Shown piece by piece: positions 26,606 through 36,667 of a stretch of 54,957 bases of DNA. Position 1 is the first letter of the stretch. Every line of letters begins with the position of its first letter. Source of the DNA: an uncultured Clostridia bacterium (GTDB lineage: Bacteria; Bacillota; Clostridia; TANB77; CAG-508); the NCBI GenBank assembly GCA_944387495.1, contig CALXFD010000010.1, positions 1 through 54,957 on the forward strand, read 5' to 3'. Below the pieces are notes generated by a model. That model was given only the letters and a program-made list of their open reading frames with translations, searched no databases and was not told the origin of the DNA. Both the position numbers and the translations under genes were made by a program.

Positions 26606-29600
26606 TCACTCCTTAATCTCTAACTCTTTTTTCATCTTTAAGATTACATCATCTTTTGACTTTTTATCTATATAATTATATTTATTTCCTTTTTGCCTTA
26701 CATCAAAATTGCATATTGGTTTATATTCACAATAATCACATGGAGTATTTCCATTTTTATTAAATGGTTTTAAATCTATTTTTCCAGATAGAATTTCTCT
26801 TGAAATATCTTTAATTGTTTTATAAATATATTGTTGTAATATTTTAAATTCTTCTTTCTCTACCCCATTTGTTCTATCTTTTCTAACTGTTCCTGATGCT
26901 GTTAATGCTGCTGGAACATATTTTGAACTTCCTGAATTTAGTGTATTATCATTCATTTTTATAATTTTAACATCTGCAACTATAAGTCCTTGCATTCTAA
27001 ACTTCTTTCTTATTTTTTCTTCTATTTCTTCATCAGAAATTCTCTTTTCTGCTGGTATTATTTGTTCTAATAAAGAGAAATAGAAAACACCTGCTGGTTC
27101 TATATTTTCTTCTTTACATACTGCATCCATATATGTTAATAATTGTATCTGTAATCCACTATATACTTCATTTAGTTCAATATTTTTGCTTGAAGATTTA
27201 TAATCAATTATTCTTAAAAATTTTCCATCTTCATCTTGGGCTGTATCTATTCTATCTATTTTTCCTGTTATCCCTATTTTTTTACCGTCTTCTAGTTCTA
27301 ATATTATTGGCTTATATTTTCCCTTTTCGCCAAATTCGATTTCTGTTCCTTCAATATTAAATTCACTATATATAAGTGTTTCTATTATATATTTTAAAGC
27401 TTTACTTACTAACTTCTTTAATCTTTTTACTAACATTTTATATTTTGCTGTTGCTGTAAATATATAATTTTTTGATAAATTCAAATTGTCATCTATTATC
27501 ATTGAAACTATTTTGTAAATTTCTTCTTCTTCAATTTCTGGTAATTTTAATCCCTCTTCTTTTACATATTGAAAAAACTCATCTATTGTTTCATGCATAA
27601 ATGAACCTGTATTAAAACTTTGTATTTTAAACTCTTCTTTTGGTTTTATTTTTAAGCCATATTGAAGATAATATGAAAATGGGCATCTTCTATATTGTTC
27701 TAGTCTTGAAACACTTGTGTTTAGTGTATTTCCATATAACTTTTCTATATTTTCCTTTTCTATTTTTGATGGAAGATTTGTATATTCTAAACCTTGAAGA
27801 GCATATTCTAATTTTGAATTCCATTCTTTATTTTTTTTATAGTAATTATAAATTTCATACCAAATTTCTTCTATATTTTCATTTTCTTTTAATTTTGATA
27901 TTTTTTCAATCAATTCTTCATATGTTATTTTTTGATTTATTATCTCATATTTTTTTGAGATTACATCACTTGATTCTTCTATTAATGGAAATATCCTTTT
28001 TATTTTATTAATAAATATAGATGGTCTTAATGTTTTTCCTTCATTATCTGATGATGAATATGACATATATATTTTGTTTTCTGCTATATTAAATACTTTA
28101 TATATATTAAAATTATCTTCATATAGATTTTCGATTGTTCCTTTGGCTAATTCTAAACCATCTTTTTTTAATAATTCTCTATCATCATCATTTAAAAATC
28201 CTTCATCCTTATTTACACTTGGGAATATTCCATCATTCATTCCTATTATAAAAACAGCTTTTACTTTATGACTTTTTGTTCTGTCTACATCTCCAAATAT
28301 AACTTGGTCTTGTGTTCCTGGAATTTTTCCTAATCCACTATTTTTTAATCCTACTCTTATAATTTTACTATATTTATCTATTGATATTTTGTCATCTTTA
28401 AAAGCTAATACTATTTCATCTAATATATCTAAAATTATTTTATAACTTGTTATATATTCATTTGCTAAGTCTATTAAGCCTTCATCATTTAATTTTTCTA
28501 CTTTATTTATTATCTTTTGTTCTATACTGTTTTCTTGTAAAAAATTATAGATTTGTTTTGAAATATTTTGTGCTGTCTTTTCCATATCTATATTATTTTT
28601 TAGCTTTATTATTGGATTTATTACTTGTTTTCTTATCTCATTTAATCTTTCTATATCTTGTTTTTTATTTTCATTTTCTCCTGCAATAGTAAAATCTTTT
28701 TTCCATTTATTCCTATTTATTCCCCATTTTTGGCAATAATTTTCCAACTTAAATATTTCATCTTTTTCTATATCTAAAAATCCTAATTTTATATAATTAA
28801 ATATAGATTCACTTGAAAAATTATTTGATAATATTTCTAATATTGCTAAAACATATTGAACTATTATATTTTGGTTTAAATCTCTTTTTTCATCTATAAA
28901 TACTGGTATTTCATAATCTTTAAATATACTTCTTATTAATGATGAATATGTATCTATATTTTTAGCAATTATTGCAATATCTTTATATCTATAATTTTCA
29001 TCTCTTACTAATTTTACTACTGTTTTTGCTACATTTTCAATTTCTGAATATTGATTTTTTGCTAAAAATATATGTAGATTTTCCACATTTTCTTCATATT
29101 TTGTGGATTTTATATTGTAAATATTTTCACTTAAATGTTTTAATTCTTTATTTTTCAATCTAACTTGTTCATCTAGTTTTACTGGTTCTTCCATTTTTAA
29201 TTTATTTTTATCTATAATATTTACTAATTTTTTAAGTGTTTGCTTATTTGAATAATATATATCAGCATCTGGATTAGTATTAAAATTTAGTTCATCTATA
29301 CAAATAGTAATATTTACTTGTTTTGTATATTTGATTAAATTTGCAATTATATCATATTCTTGACTAGTAAAACCTGAAAATTCATCTATATAAATTATAC
29401 TATCTTTTAAAAATTCAAGTTCTTTTATATTTTTTGCAAATATTGTAAGTAAATCAGTTTCTTCTATATATTTTTCTTGAATTTGCTCTTCAAAATTTTT
29501 ATAAATTAACTCTATATCTTCCAATTTTGTTTTTAAATATCTATCATCAATTTTTTCTATCTCTGTATTTAACTTTTCTAATGTTATTCCATGTTTTTTT

Positions 29601-29971
29601 AATTCTGTAATTGTTTGTATACCTATTTCAATATTTTCATCTGATTTACCTAAAAAGTTAAAATTATTTTTATTATTATCCAATATTGAATAAAGTAGCA
29701 TTGCTTTTCCACATTTTGATAAATTGGTTTTAGCACTTCCACCTATTTCATCTAATGCTCTATGTGCCATTCTACTAAATGAAATTACTTCTGCATTAAT
29801 TACTGCTTTTTCTTTTAAAAAATCCATTAAATTTTTTTGTGCTGTAAATGAAAATTGTTCCGGAGTAATAAAATAAATTTTTTCTTTACTTTCTACCATT
29901 TTTGCTATCTCTGAAAAACAATAACTACTTTTTCCAGTTCCATTTTTGCCATATATTAGCCTTAAACCCAT
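26606..29971 (-). CDS. addB: AddB, helicase-nuclease subunit B
   Basis: A 1121-residue subunit of the AddAB double-strand-break repair complex. It has a Walker A motif at residues 8-16 (GKNGTGKSS), degenerate helicase motifs through the middle, and a C-terminal RecB-type nuclease with IGKIDRID-like and IIDYKSS motifs. The Fe-S staple is formed by the Cys in YRRCPFSYYL and CDYCEYKPIC near the end. Length is typical (about 1150). No addA lies on either side, which is unusual since addB normally precedes addA; it must be elsewhere or absent. AGGGAGG lies upstream of the ATG. Confidence 0.93.
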   Translation of the reverse strand: MGLRLIYGKNGTGKSSYCFSEIAKMVESKEKIYFITPEQFSFTAQKNLMDFLKEKAVINAEVISFSRMAHRALDEIGGSAKTNLSKCGKAMLLYSILDNNKNNFNFLGKSDENIEIGIQTITELKKHGITLEKLNTEIEKIDDRYLKTKLEDIELIYKNFEEQIQEKYIEETDLLTIFAKNIKELEFLKDSIIYIDEFSGFTSQEYDIIANLIKYTKQVNITICIDELNFNTNPDADIYYSNKQTLKKLVNIIDKNKLKMEEPVKLDEQVRLKNKELKHLSENIYNIKSTKYEENVENLHIFLAKNQYSEIENVAKTVVKLVRDENYRYKDIAIIAKNIDTYSSLIRSIFKDYEIPVFIDEKRDLNQNIIVQYVLAILEILSNNFSSESIFNYIKLGFLDIEKDEIFKLENYCQKWGINRNKWKKDFTIAGENENKKQDIERLNEIRKQVINPIIKLKNNIDMEKTAQNISKQIYNFLQENSIEQKIINKVEKLNDEGLIDLANEYITSYKIILDILDEIVLAFKDDKISIDKYSKIIRVGLKNSGLGKIPGTQDQVIFGDVDRTKSHKVKAVFIIGMNDGIFPSVNKDEGFLNDDDRELLKKDGLELAKGTIENLYEDNFNIYKVFNIAENKIYMSYSSSDNEGKTLRPSIFINKIKRIFPLIEESSDVISKKYEIINQKITYEELIEKISKLKENENIEEIWYEIYNYYKKNKEWNSKLEYALQGLEYTNLPSKIEKENIEKLYGNTLNTSVSRLEQYRRCPFSYYLQYGLKIKPKEEFKIQSFNTGSFMHETIDEFFQYVKEEGLKLPEIEEEEIYKIVSMIIDDNLNLSKNYIFTATAKYKMLVKRLKKLVSKALKYIIETLIYSEFNIEGTEIEFGEKGKYKPIILELEDGKKIGITGKIDRIDTAQDEDGKFLRIIDYKSSSKNIELNEVYSGLQIQLLTYMDAVCKEENIEPAGVFYFSLLEQIIPAEKRISDEEIEEKIRKKFRMQGLIVADVKIIKMNDNTLNSGSSKYVPAALTASGTVRKDRTNGVEKEEFKILQQYIYKTIKDISREILSGKIDLKPFNKNGNTPCDYCEYKPICNFDVRQKGNKYNYIDKKSKDDVILKMKKELEIKE

Positions 29972-29979
29972 ATTTTATT

Positions 29980-30849
29980 TTATGCCTCCCTTCTCCAATA
30001 AAATAAATATTGTTGTGCTAAGCCGGCTATATCTCCAAATTTTTCTTGTGCTATTTTCTCAATCTTTGCCTTACTTACTTTTGTTTCATCACTTTCTTTT
30101 ATATATAAATCATTCATTACTCTTCTTACCCATACATCAATCGGGAAAACTTCAAATCTTTTTAACGTAGAAAATAATAATATACAATCTGCAACTTTTG
30201 GTCCAACTCCTGATAATGTTAATAACTTTTCTCTAACCTCTTTTGTGTTCTCGTTTTTTTGTAATTCATCAAGAACAACTTCTTTGTTTATAATCATTTG
30301 AGTTGTTTCATATAATCTTTTATCTCTAAATCCTAGTCCTAATTTTCTATATTCTTCAACTGTAACATCTTTTAATTGACTAGCTGTTGGAAATGTATAA
30401 TATTCTTTATTATTCCATACAATCTTATTTCCATATTTTTTTGAAAGTCTTTCTATAATTCCTTTAATTCTTGGAATATTATTATTAGCAGATATTATAA
30501 ATGATATAATAGTTTCCCATAAATCTTGGTTTAATATTCTTATACCTTTCCCATATTCTACACTAATTTTCATATTTTCATCTATTTTTGAAAGCTTATT
30601 TTTTATTTCATCATAATTTCTATCTAAATCAAAATATTTTATTATTTCTTCTTCAAAATTTCCATCATTACATATACCTGTAAAAATAATTTCATTATTT
30701 TCTTTTTTTACATTAACAACATTATTTTTCCAGATTCCTGTATAGCTTTTATCCTCTTCTTCATTCCATCTAAAACATTGCCCACAATCAAATATATCTT
30801 TCAATTCAAAAGATTCTTGGTTTTTTATTATATATTTTTGTTCTTTCAT
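29980..30849 (-). CDS. ogg: 8-oxoguanine DNA glycosylase
   Basis: A 289-residue OGG1-type glycosylase/lyase. The N-terminal OGG domain has FDCGQCFRWNEEEDKSYTG. The HhH-GPD region has TLSGVGPKVADCILLFS with the catalytic Lys, and the essential Asp is in FPIDVWVRRVM. It removes 8-oxoG opposite C. It ends 8 bp before addB, so they are almost certainly co-transcribed, and it lies 38 bp behind the YitT gene. Confidence 0.92.
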   Translation of the reverse strand: MKEQKYIIKNQESFELKDIFDCGQCFRWNEEEDKSYTGIWKNNVVNVKKENNEIIFTGICNDGNFEEEIIKYFDLDRNYDEIKNKLSKIDENMKISVEYGKGIRILNQDLWETIISFIISANNNIPRIKGIIERLSKKYGNKIVWNNKEYYTFPTASQLKDVTVEEYRKLGLGFRDKRLYETTQMIINKEVVLDELQKNENTKEVREKLLTLSGVGPKVADCILLFSTLKRFEVFPIDVWVRRVMNDLYIKESDETKVSKAKIEKIAQEKFGDIAGLAQQYLFYWRREA

Positions 30850-30887
30850 ATTTTTTTACTTCCTTATTTCTTTTATTTCCACACTTA

Positions 30888-31790
30888 TTATATCATAATA
30901 TTATTCCTTACGAAAGAGAAAGTTTTCCTATCAAAACCTAATCCATAAACTTCTCTTGAATTTGTAATAACTATAAAACTTTTATTATCTATTTTAGTAG
31001 CAATTTGCATAACCTTAGACACATCACCTCTTTTTACTGCACACATTAATATAAGTTTATCTTGATTTGTATACATTCCTTTACCATAAAGACCAGTTGT
31101 TCCTCTTTCAAGACTTTGTCCTATTTTCTTAGCAATCTCTTCATTCTTTTCAGATACTATAAAAATCAATTTTGTAAAATCAATCCCCTCAAAAAATATA
31201 TCTATCATTTTTCCCATTAAATATATTGCTATCGCAGAATATAACCCAATTTCGATTTCTTTAAAAAATAATACATTTAATGCAACAATTACTACATCTA
31301 TAATAATTATTATATTTCCTGTTTTCATAGAAGGTTTATAAATCTTAGCAAAATAGCTTATCATATCACTTCCCCCTGTTGAGCTATTTACCTTTAAAAT
31401 TATAGCTGTTCCTATCCCTATTATTATGCCTCCATAAATACATGCTAAAAATCTATCATTTGTCAATGGTTTAAATTTGTCAAATATATCAATAAAAACA
31501 GATATTGCAATTGTACCTATTATAGATTTTATAAAAAATGTTTTTCCAATTTTAAAAATAGACATTAAAAATAAAGGAATATTTAATAAAACTATTGCAG
31601 TTCCCATTGGTATTTTTAATAAATAATACATAATAGTTGCTGCCCCAGTTATTCCACCTGATGATAATTGATTTGGTAATAAAAATTGCGCTACACCAAT
31701 TGCCATTATTAATGCTCCTATAATAGTCACTAATATTTCAGTTAGTATTTTTTTAAAATTAAATTGTTCTTCTACATGTTTTAAGTTCAT
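30888..31790 (-). CDS. YitT-family membrane protein
   Basis: A 300-residue protein with about five or six membrane helices in residues 15-200 (ILVTIIGALIMAIGVAQFLLP, SSGGITGAATIMYYLL, ISVFIDIFDKF, GGIIIGIGTAIILKVNSSTGGSDMI). A soluble DUF2179 domain of about 90 residues is at the C-terminus (ERGTTGLYGKGMYTNQDK, MCAVKRGDVSKVMQI). This is the YitT/YczE-like layout common in Firmicutes. Transport substrate unknown. A 38-bp gap to ogg suggests it may lead that group. Confidence 0.85.
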   Translation of the reverse strand: MNLKHVEEQFNFKKILTEILVTIIGALIMAIGVAQFLLPNQLSSGGITGAATIMYYLLKIPMGTAIVLLNIPLFLMSIFKIGKTFFIKSIIGTIAISVFIDIFDKFKPLTNDRFLACIYGGIIIGIGTAIILKVNSSTGGSDMISYFAKIYKPSMKTGNIIIIIDVVIVALNVLFFKEIEIGLYSAIAIYLMGKMIDIFFEGIDFTKLIFIVSEKNEEIAKKIGQSLERGTTGLYGKGMYTNQDKLILMCAVKRGDVSKVMQIATKIDNKSFIVITNSREVYGLGFDRKTFSFVRNNIMI

Positions 31791-31911
31791 AATTTCTCCT
31801 TTTTTAACAGTATTTGTAATTTACATTTTTTTATACTTATTACCATTAAAAAGTATAAACTTATGAACTATTGCAAATTATTTTTTTATAAAATTTCTAT
31901 TTTAGAAATAT

Positions 31912-31946
31912 AAAAATATCTTACACTTATTTAGTAAGATATTTTT
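31912..31946 (-). terminator. Terminator of the rnc/radical SAM pair
   Basis: A perfect 13-bp stem (AAAAATATCTTAC and its complement, 9-nt loop) with flanking T runs lies 7 bp past the stop. Confidence 0.85.
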
Positions 31947-31952
31947 ATTAAA

Positions 31953-33047
31953 CTATACTTTTATTTTGTTTTTCTCCTTATCTTCTGCACTATTTTCTTC
32001 TTTAAAATCTTTATATACTTTTGTTATATCTATCTTAGATTTTCCTTGTTTTACTTTTTCGTCTTGATTTATTATTAAATCAACATCATAATAGTCTTTT
32101 AATTTTAGTACATTTTCTTTTTTATGTCCTATTACATTATTTACATCAGTTGGATTTACTGTTACTTGTACTTCTTGTACTTTAACATTCAATTTCTTTA
32201 TTTTTTCAACTATTGCATCATACCACATTGATGATTCCACTAATTGTCTAAATGCTGGATGATATGGACCTGCTACAACTTCACTTTTTTCTGAACCTGG
32301 CTTTGTTATCTCATCTGTATTTTGCAAACCTACTCTTATTATATCTATTTTTTTATTTGCAAACATTCTAACTAGTTCTTTACATGTTTCTATTGCTTGT
32401 GCTAGTGGTAATGGCTTATATATTCCTTCTTCATATTCTTTTTCTAATTTTGTATTTTTTACTACTAATACTGGATATATTCTTACCATTTTTGGTTTTA
32501 ATTTTATTAATTTTTTAGCTGTTTCTATTTCATCTTTTCTTGTACTTTCTGGCAATCCTACCATCATTTGATGTCCTAATATAAAGCCATTCCATCTAAT
32601 TAATTTTGATGCTTTTTTTACATCTTCAAATGTATGTCCTCTGTTACTTCTTTTTAATATATAATCACTTGCTGATTGAACTCCAAGTTCTATTGTTTTT
32701 ACATTATATTTTTTTAATCTTTTTAATATTTCTTTTGTAATATAATCTGGTCTTGTTGATATTCTTATACTTTCTACTTTTCCTTCTTTTATGTAAGTAT
32801 TTGCTAACTCTAATAATTCATTTTGTATTTTCTCATCTATTGCTGTAAAACTTCCACCATAAAATGCTATTTCAATTTGTGAATTTTGAACTTTTATACT
32901 TTTTAGGTAATTATCTATTATATCTTTTGCTTTTTCTTTTGTCATATTTGTTTTTTGACCACTTATTGATTTTTGATTACAAAATATACAGTCATTTGGA
33001 CATCCTAAATGTGGTACAAATATTGGTATTACATATTTACGTTTCAT
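31953..33047 (-). CDS. Radical SAM protein (Elp3/MiaB/NifB-like)
   Basis: A 364-residue radical SAM enzyme. The cluster motif is in VPHLGCPNDCIFCNQKSISG. Further TIM-barrel motifs are AFYGGSFTAI, RISTRPDYI and VKTIELGVQSASD. The C-terminal part (about 290-364) has a KH-like or substrate-binding region rich in Lys/Glu. It belongs to the subgroup commonly found next to rnc, and here rnc lies 15 bp upstream. The reaction is not known; an RNA-modifying or Elp3-like role is possible. AAGAGG precedes the ATG. Confidence 0.82.
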   Translation of the reverse strand: MKRKYVIPIFVPHLGCPNDCIFCNQKSISGQKTNMTKEKAKDIIDNYLKSIKVQNSQIEIAFYGGSFTAIDEKIQNELLELANTYIKEGKVESIRISTRPDYITKEILKRLKKYNVKTIELGVQSASDYILKRSNRGHTFEDVKKASKLIRWNGFILGHQMMVGLPESTRKDEIETAKKLIKLKPKMVRIYPVLVVKNTKLEKEYEEGIYKPLPLAQAIETCKELVRMFANKKIDIIRVGLQNTDEITKPGSEKSEVVAGPYHPAFRQLVESSMWYDAIVEKIKKLNVKVQEVQVTVNPTDVNNVIGHKKENVLKLKDYYDVDLIINQDEKVKQGKSKIDITKVYKDFKEENSAEDKEKNKIKV

Positions 33048-33062
33048 AGATTTACCTCTTTT

Positions 33063-33737
33063 CTATTTTAAATTTTCTAATGCCTTTTTAGCAGCTTGCA
33101 TTTCTGCTTCTTTTTTGCTTTTCCCCTTTCCACTTGCTAAAACTTGATTATTTACAGCTACTTGTGCCTCGAAACTTTTATTATGGTCTGGACCTGTTTC
33201 ATTAATTATTGTATATTCTATTTTCACTTCTCCTTCTTGCTGTAATTTTTCTTGTAATACAGTTTTATAATCTTTTGTTCCTACATGTTTTGTTGCAAAT
33301 TCTATTTCATCTTTTAAGTTTTCTATGATAAATTTTTCTGCAACTTCTAATCCACCATCTAAATACATTCCAGCAATTAATGCTTCTACACTATCTGCTA
33401 ATATTGCAGGTCTATTTTTTCCCATATTTATTATTTCTGATTTGCCTAAAAGTAAAAACTCTCCAAAGTTATGCTTTTTAGCAACTTTATGTAAGCTTTT
33501 TTCACACACTACTGTTGCTCTTACTTTTGTCATCTCTCCTTCATGTAGATTTTTATAATGTAAATATAGATATTTACTAGATATAAATTCTAATATACTA
33601 TCTCCTAAAAATTCTAATTTTTCATTGCTTTCTACATTTTTTTCATTTGCATAAGATGTATGTGTAAAAGCTGTTTTTAATATTTCTTTATTTTTAAATG
33701 TATAATTAATTTCTTTTTCTAATTCTTCAATATTCAT
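33063..33737 (-). CDS. rnc: Ribonuclease III
   Basis: A 224-residue endonuclease that cuts double-stranded RNA (rRNA precursors, structured mRNAs). The RNase III signature is at residues 38-47 (NEKLEFLGDS), the second acidic cluster is in LADSVEALIAG, and a C-terminal dsRNA-binding domain covers about 150-224 (GPDHNKSFEAQVAV, SGKGKSKKEAEMQAAKKAL). Length is typical. AAGAGGTG precedes the ATG. It heads the pair with the radical SAM gene. The long RNA hairpins in this window would be natural substrates if transcribed. Confidence 0.96.
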   Translation of the reverse strand: MNIEELEKEINYTFKNKEILKTAFTHTSYANEKNVESNEKLEFLGDSILEFISSKYLYLHYKNLHEGEMTKVRATVVCEKSLHKVAKKHNFGEFLLLGKSEIINMGKNRPAILADSVEALIAGMYLDGGLEVAEKFIIENLKDEIEFATKHVGTKDYKTVLQEKLQQEGEVKIEYTIINETGPDHNKSFEAQVAVNNQVLASGKGKSKKEAEMQAAKKALENLK

Positions 33738-33904
33738 ATTTCACCTCTTGTTTTTACCATTATATTATATACTATTTTACGAAATTTGCAATATTTATAT
33801 GAGGAAACTTTTATTTATTTATTAACATTTCGAACAGCTAATTTAATGTTCAAATAAACTTACAATATTAGAAATATTTTCATGTAATTTTTGAGCGAAA
33901 TTTG

Positions 33905-33933
33905 TAGACAGAATTTTTTTTATATTGTATAAT
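33905..33933 (+). promoter_or_regulatory. Promoter of the glucosaminidase gene
   Basis: TAGACA, a 17-bp spacer and TATAAT. The predicted start site (about 33939-33941) falls on the upstream ATG at 33938, which argues for the later GTG start. Confidence 0.72.
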
Positions 33934-33970
33934 AGACATGTATATTATTAGGGAAAGTGAGGGAATATAT

Positions 33971-35401
33971 GTGTTAGATGATAAAAATAATTCTATAAAT
34001 CAAAAACAAGATAATAGAAATTTATCTGATGTTTTTAAAGAATTGCAACAAATAAGATATGCATCTACAACTAATCAAGCTGTTAATGCAAAAGTTGAAA
34101 AACAATCTAAACAAAAATCTAGCAAAATGCATAAAACAAAAAAAGTTGCCTTTGTTTCAGATAATAATTCATTTTATCAAAATAAAAGAAGTGTTAAACT
34201 TTCGAATTTAATCATTGTTCTTGCAGTTTTGATTTTAATTATCATTGCTGTTTTTCCTAAAAATGTATTTTCAACAGAAACTGCTAATGAAGAAGAACAA
34301 GATGATGAGAAGATAGTTGAAACAGCTACTATCCCATCTGATTTTGAAATAAATAGACGTGCATTAAATATGCAAAAAATCATTTCTGAAAATTCAAGCT
34401 TTGAAAAAGTTAAAGAACAAGTAACTGAGCAAAGAGATATAGATTATGAAGTACAATCAAAAGCCAATGGTTCTCTTCCAAGAGGTGAGCAAGTAGTTAT
34501 ACAAGAAGGTGTGATTGGAAAAGAAGATGTTTCATTAGTTAAAACATATGAAAATGGTGAATTTATAGAAGAAATTATTTTGGACAAGCATACTGTTCAA
34601 GAACCTGTACCTGAAATTTTAGATGTTGGTACTTCTGATTTCTTAGCAAAACTTAAAATTCATCTTGGTGACACTGTTTACCTAACTTCTGATACAGTAC
34701 TAAGAAAGGAAGCAAAAGATGATTCAGAAGAAGTTGCAAATATTAAACAATATCTAGATGTTAAATTACTTGAATTACCTAGTGAAGATTGGTGTAAAGT
34801 TTCTTTTGATAGTGTTGAAGGATATTTACCTACAAAGAATTTAACTTCTGCTTATGTAACGCCTAACATTATCGAGAAAAATAGAATTCAAAGAATTTTA
34901 ATAAAAGTTAATATAGACATGGAATTAAATAAATCTAGTGGATTAACTTTAAAAGATTATCAAAAAATATTTAAAGGAATGTCACAAGACAAAAATAAAA
35001 TATTTGAGGATAATGCAGAAGTATTCTACAATATAGATAAAAAATATAATGTAAATGGTATATTTATAGCTTCTATCGCTATACATGAAAGTGCTTGGGG
35101 AACTTCTCAAATAGCACAAGACAAACATAATTTATTTGGCTATGGTTCTTATGATAGCACACCTTATGAATCATCATTTGAATTTAATACATATGAAGAA
35201 TGTATAGATACTGTTGCTAAGTCATTAGTTAAATATTACTTAAATCCATCTGGTACAAAAATCTATGATGGTGAAGTTGCTAGTGCATGGTATTATAATG
35301 GTCCTACTTTAAAAGGTGTTAATACAAGATATGCAAGTGACCTAGATTGGCATAATAAAGTATATTCTTATATGGAAATGTTATATGATAGACTTGATTA
35401 A
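33971..35401 (+). CDS. Membrane-anchored N-acetylglucosaminidase with G5 and SH3 domains
   Basis: A 476-residue cell-wall hydrolase. It has a cytoplasmic tail of about 75 residues, one membrane helix (79-96), a G5 domain (about 150-215: VTEQRDIDYEV, NGSLPRGEQVVIQEGVIGKEDV), an SH3b domain (about 235-305) and a LytG/FlgJ-type glucosaminidase domain (about 330-476: FIASIAIHESAWGTSQIAQDKHNLFGYG, with the catalytic Glu). It cuts GlcNAc-MurNAc bonds in peptidoglycan. I start it at GTG 33971 (GAGGG 7 nt upstream) because the promoter places transcription start at about 33940, on the upstream ATG at 33938. The next gene follows by 16 bp. Confidence 0.83.
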   Translation: MLDDKNNSINQKQDNRNLSDVFKELQQIRYASTTNQAVNAKVEKQSKQKSSKMHKTKKVAFVSDNNSFYQNKRSVKLSNLIIVLAVLILIIIAVFPKNVFSTETANEEEQDDEKIVETATIPSDFEINRRALNMQKIISENSSFEKVKEQVTEQRDIDYEVQSKANGSLPRGEQVVIQEGVIGKEDVSLVKTYENGEFIEEIILDKHTVQEPVPEILDVGTSDFLAKLKIHLGDTVYLTSDTVLRKEAKDDSEEVANIKQYLDVKLLELPSEDWCKVSFDSVEGYLPTKNLTSAYVTPNIIEKNRIQRILIKVNIDMELNKSSGLTLKDYQKIFKGMSQDKNKIFEDNAEVFYNIDKKYNVNGIFIASIAIHESAWGTSQIAQDKHNLFGYGSYDSTPYESSFEFNTYEECIDTVAKSLVKYYLNPSGTKIYDGEVASAWYYNGPTLKGVNTRYASDLDWHNKVYSYMEMLYDRLD

Positions 35402-35417
35402 TAAGTGAGGCGTCAGT

Positions 35418-36257
35418 ATGAAAAAAATTAAAGTTAAAAATCATAAATTAGTACTAACTATATTAATATTAATTTTATGTATTTTATCTGTTTTATATTA
35501 TGATTTAATTTTTAGAGAAACATTTGCGAGAGATTTATTCACTAATCAAGTTGTTGAATTAGCAGAAGCAAATAAAAACCCTATTTTTAAAATACAGAAA
35601 ATTATTCTATATAGCGGTGCTAATGCTATTGATAATAGTGAAAATGAATCTTTACAAGATTTAAGTATATTGCAGTATACAGATATTGCAATATACTTAG
35701 ACAATACTAGTACAATATATGATATGACAAATGAAAATACTATTAAAGAATTATATATTGACAATATAGATATTAAAACAGGTTCAGATAAAGGACATCA
35801 ATATATTAATTATAAAAATGCATTAGATTTTGCTAAGTATAAAGATATTGAAGAGCCAGAAAGTGCTCAAATCGAGTACAATATAGTTACAAATAATGAT
35901 GAAAATGATAGTACAGATTATTCAAAACCAACATTTTACTCTGACTGTTCAAATCCAATTACTTTGGAATATATGAATAAAGATATTGTTACTAATTATG
36001 CACCTTCTGATAGTTCTAATACTATTTCTTTTAATGGTAAAGTATTACAAGAAGCTGGTATTAATCTTGAAGATGTTAATTATACTTTAAGTTTTAATAT
36101 AAATTTAGTTAATAATTTGAATGAACACTTTGTTTGCACTGTTAGATTAAATGTTGATTTATCTGGCGATGACGGAGGAATTTATAAAGGATATAAATAT
36201 GAAAATAACTCTGTTTCAGGATATGAATATAATTTTATACAGACATCTGTAAAATAA
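35418..36257 (+). CDS. Membrane-anchored extracellular protein of unknown function
   Basis: A 279-residue protein with a basic start and one hydrophobic segment (residues 11-29, LVLTILILILCILSVLYYDL), then an acidic, Asn/Asp/Ser-rich outer domain. There is no lipobox with a suitable cleavage site and no LPXTG motif, so it is most likely an N-terminally anchored outer protein. I recognise no family. GTGAGG precedes the ATG 16 bp after the glucosaminidase gene, so the two form an operon and a role in wall turnover is plausible. A terminator follows. Confidence 0.65.
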   Translation: MKKIKVKNHKLVLTILILILCILSVLYYDLIFRETFARDLFTNQVVELAEANKNPIFKIQKIILYSGANAIDNSENESLQDLSILQYTDIAIYLDNTSTIYDMTNENTIKELYIDNIDIKTGSDKGHQYINYKNALDFAKYKDIEEPESAQIEYNIVTNNDENDSTDYSKPTFYSDCSNPITLEYMNKDIVTNYAPSDSSNTISFNGKVLQEAGINLEDVNYTLSFNINLVNNLNEHFVCTVRLNVDLSGDDGGIYKGYKYENNSVSGYEYNFIQTSVK

Positions 36258-36263
36258 ATTTTT

Positions 36264-36308
36264 AAATAAAGACATTGTATTTAGTTAATAAGTATAATGT
36301 CTTTATTT
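36264..36308 (+). terminator. Terminator of the glucosaminidase operon
   Basis: AAATAAAGACATT pairs perfectly with AATGTCTTTATTT, followed by T bases. Confidence 0.8.
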
Positions 36309-36324
36309 TTTAGCTTGTAACATC

Positions 36325-36353
36325 TTGACAATATGCAAAATATTTGTTATTAT
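36325..36353 (+). promoter_or_regulatory. Promoter of the tRNA pair
   Basis: TTGACA, 17 bp, TATTAT; the tRNA-Gly begins 15 bp later. Confidence 0.75.
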
Positions 36354-36368
36354 AGTAATTGCTTATTC

Positions 36369-36442
36369 GCAGGTATAGTTTAGTGGTAAAATGAATCCTT
36401 GCCAAGGATTAGTTACGAGTTCGATTCTCGTTACCTGCTCCA
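36369..36442 (+). tRNA. tRNA-Gly (GCC)
   Basis: A complete cloverleaf. The acceptor stem GCAGGTA pairs with TACCTGC, the anticodon loop TTGCCAA has anticodon GCC, and the T arm has GAGTTCGATTCTC. The 3' CCA is encoded, so no nucleotidyltransferase addition is needed for maturation. Confidence 0.96.
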
Positions 36443-36498
36443 TTAATTTTATAAAATAGTTCTATATTTTATAAAACAGCATATAATTAAATGAAGAT

Positions 36499-36572
36499 GG
36501 CGATATAGCCAAGTGGTAAGGCACGAGTCTGCAAAACTCTGATCCCCGGTTCGAATCCGGGTGTCGCCTCCA
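36499..36572 (+). tRNA. tRNA-Cys (GCA)
   Basis: A complete cloverleaf. The acceptor stem GGCGATA pairs with TGTCGCC, the anticodon loop holds CTGCAAA (GCA), and the discriminator is T as expected for Cys. The CCA is encoded. It is transcribed with the tRNA-Gly 56 bp upstream. Confidence 0.96.
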
Positions 36573-36575
36573 ATA

Positions 36576-36618
36576 AAAAATCTTGTAACTGTTTAAAATA
36601 GTAAGTTACAAGATTTTT
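36576..36618 (+). terminator. Terminator of the tRNA operon
   Basis: AAAAATCTTGTAAC and GTTACAAGATTTTT form a 14-bp perfect stem followed by further T-rich sequence. Confidence 0.85.
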
Positions 36619-36667
36619 ATTTTGGAGTTAATATGTTTTATACTATTAAATAATATTTATAAATAAT

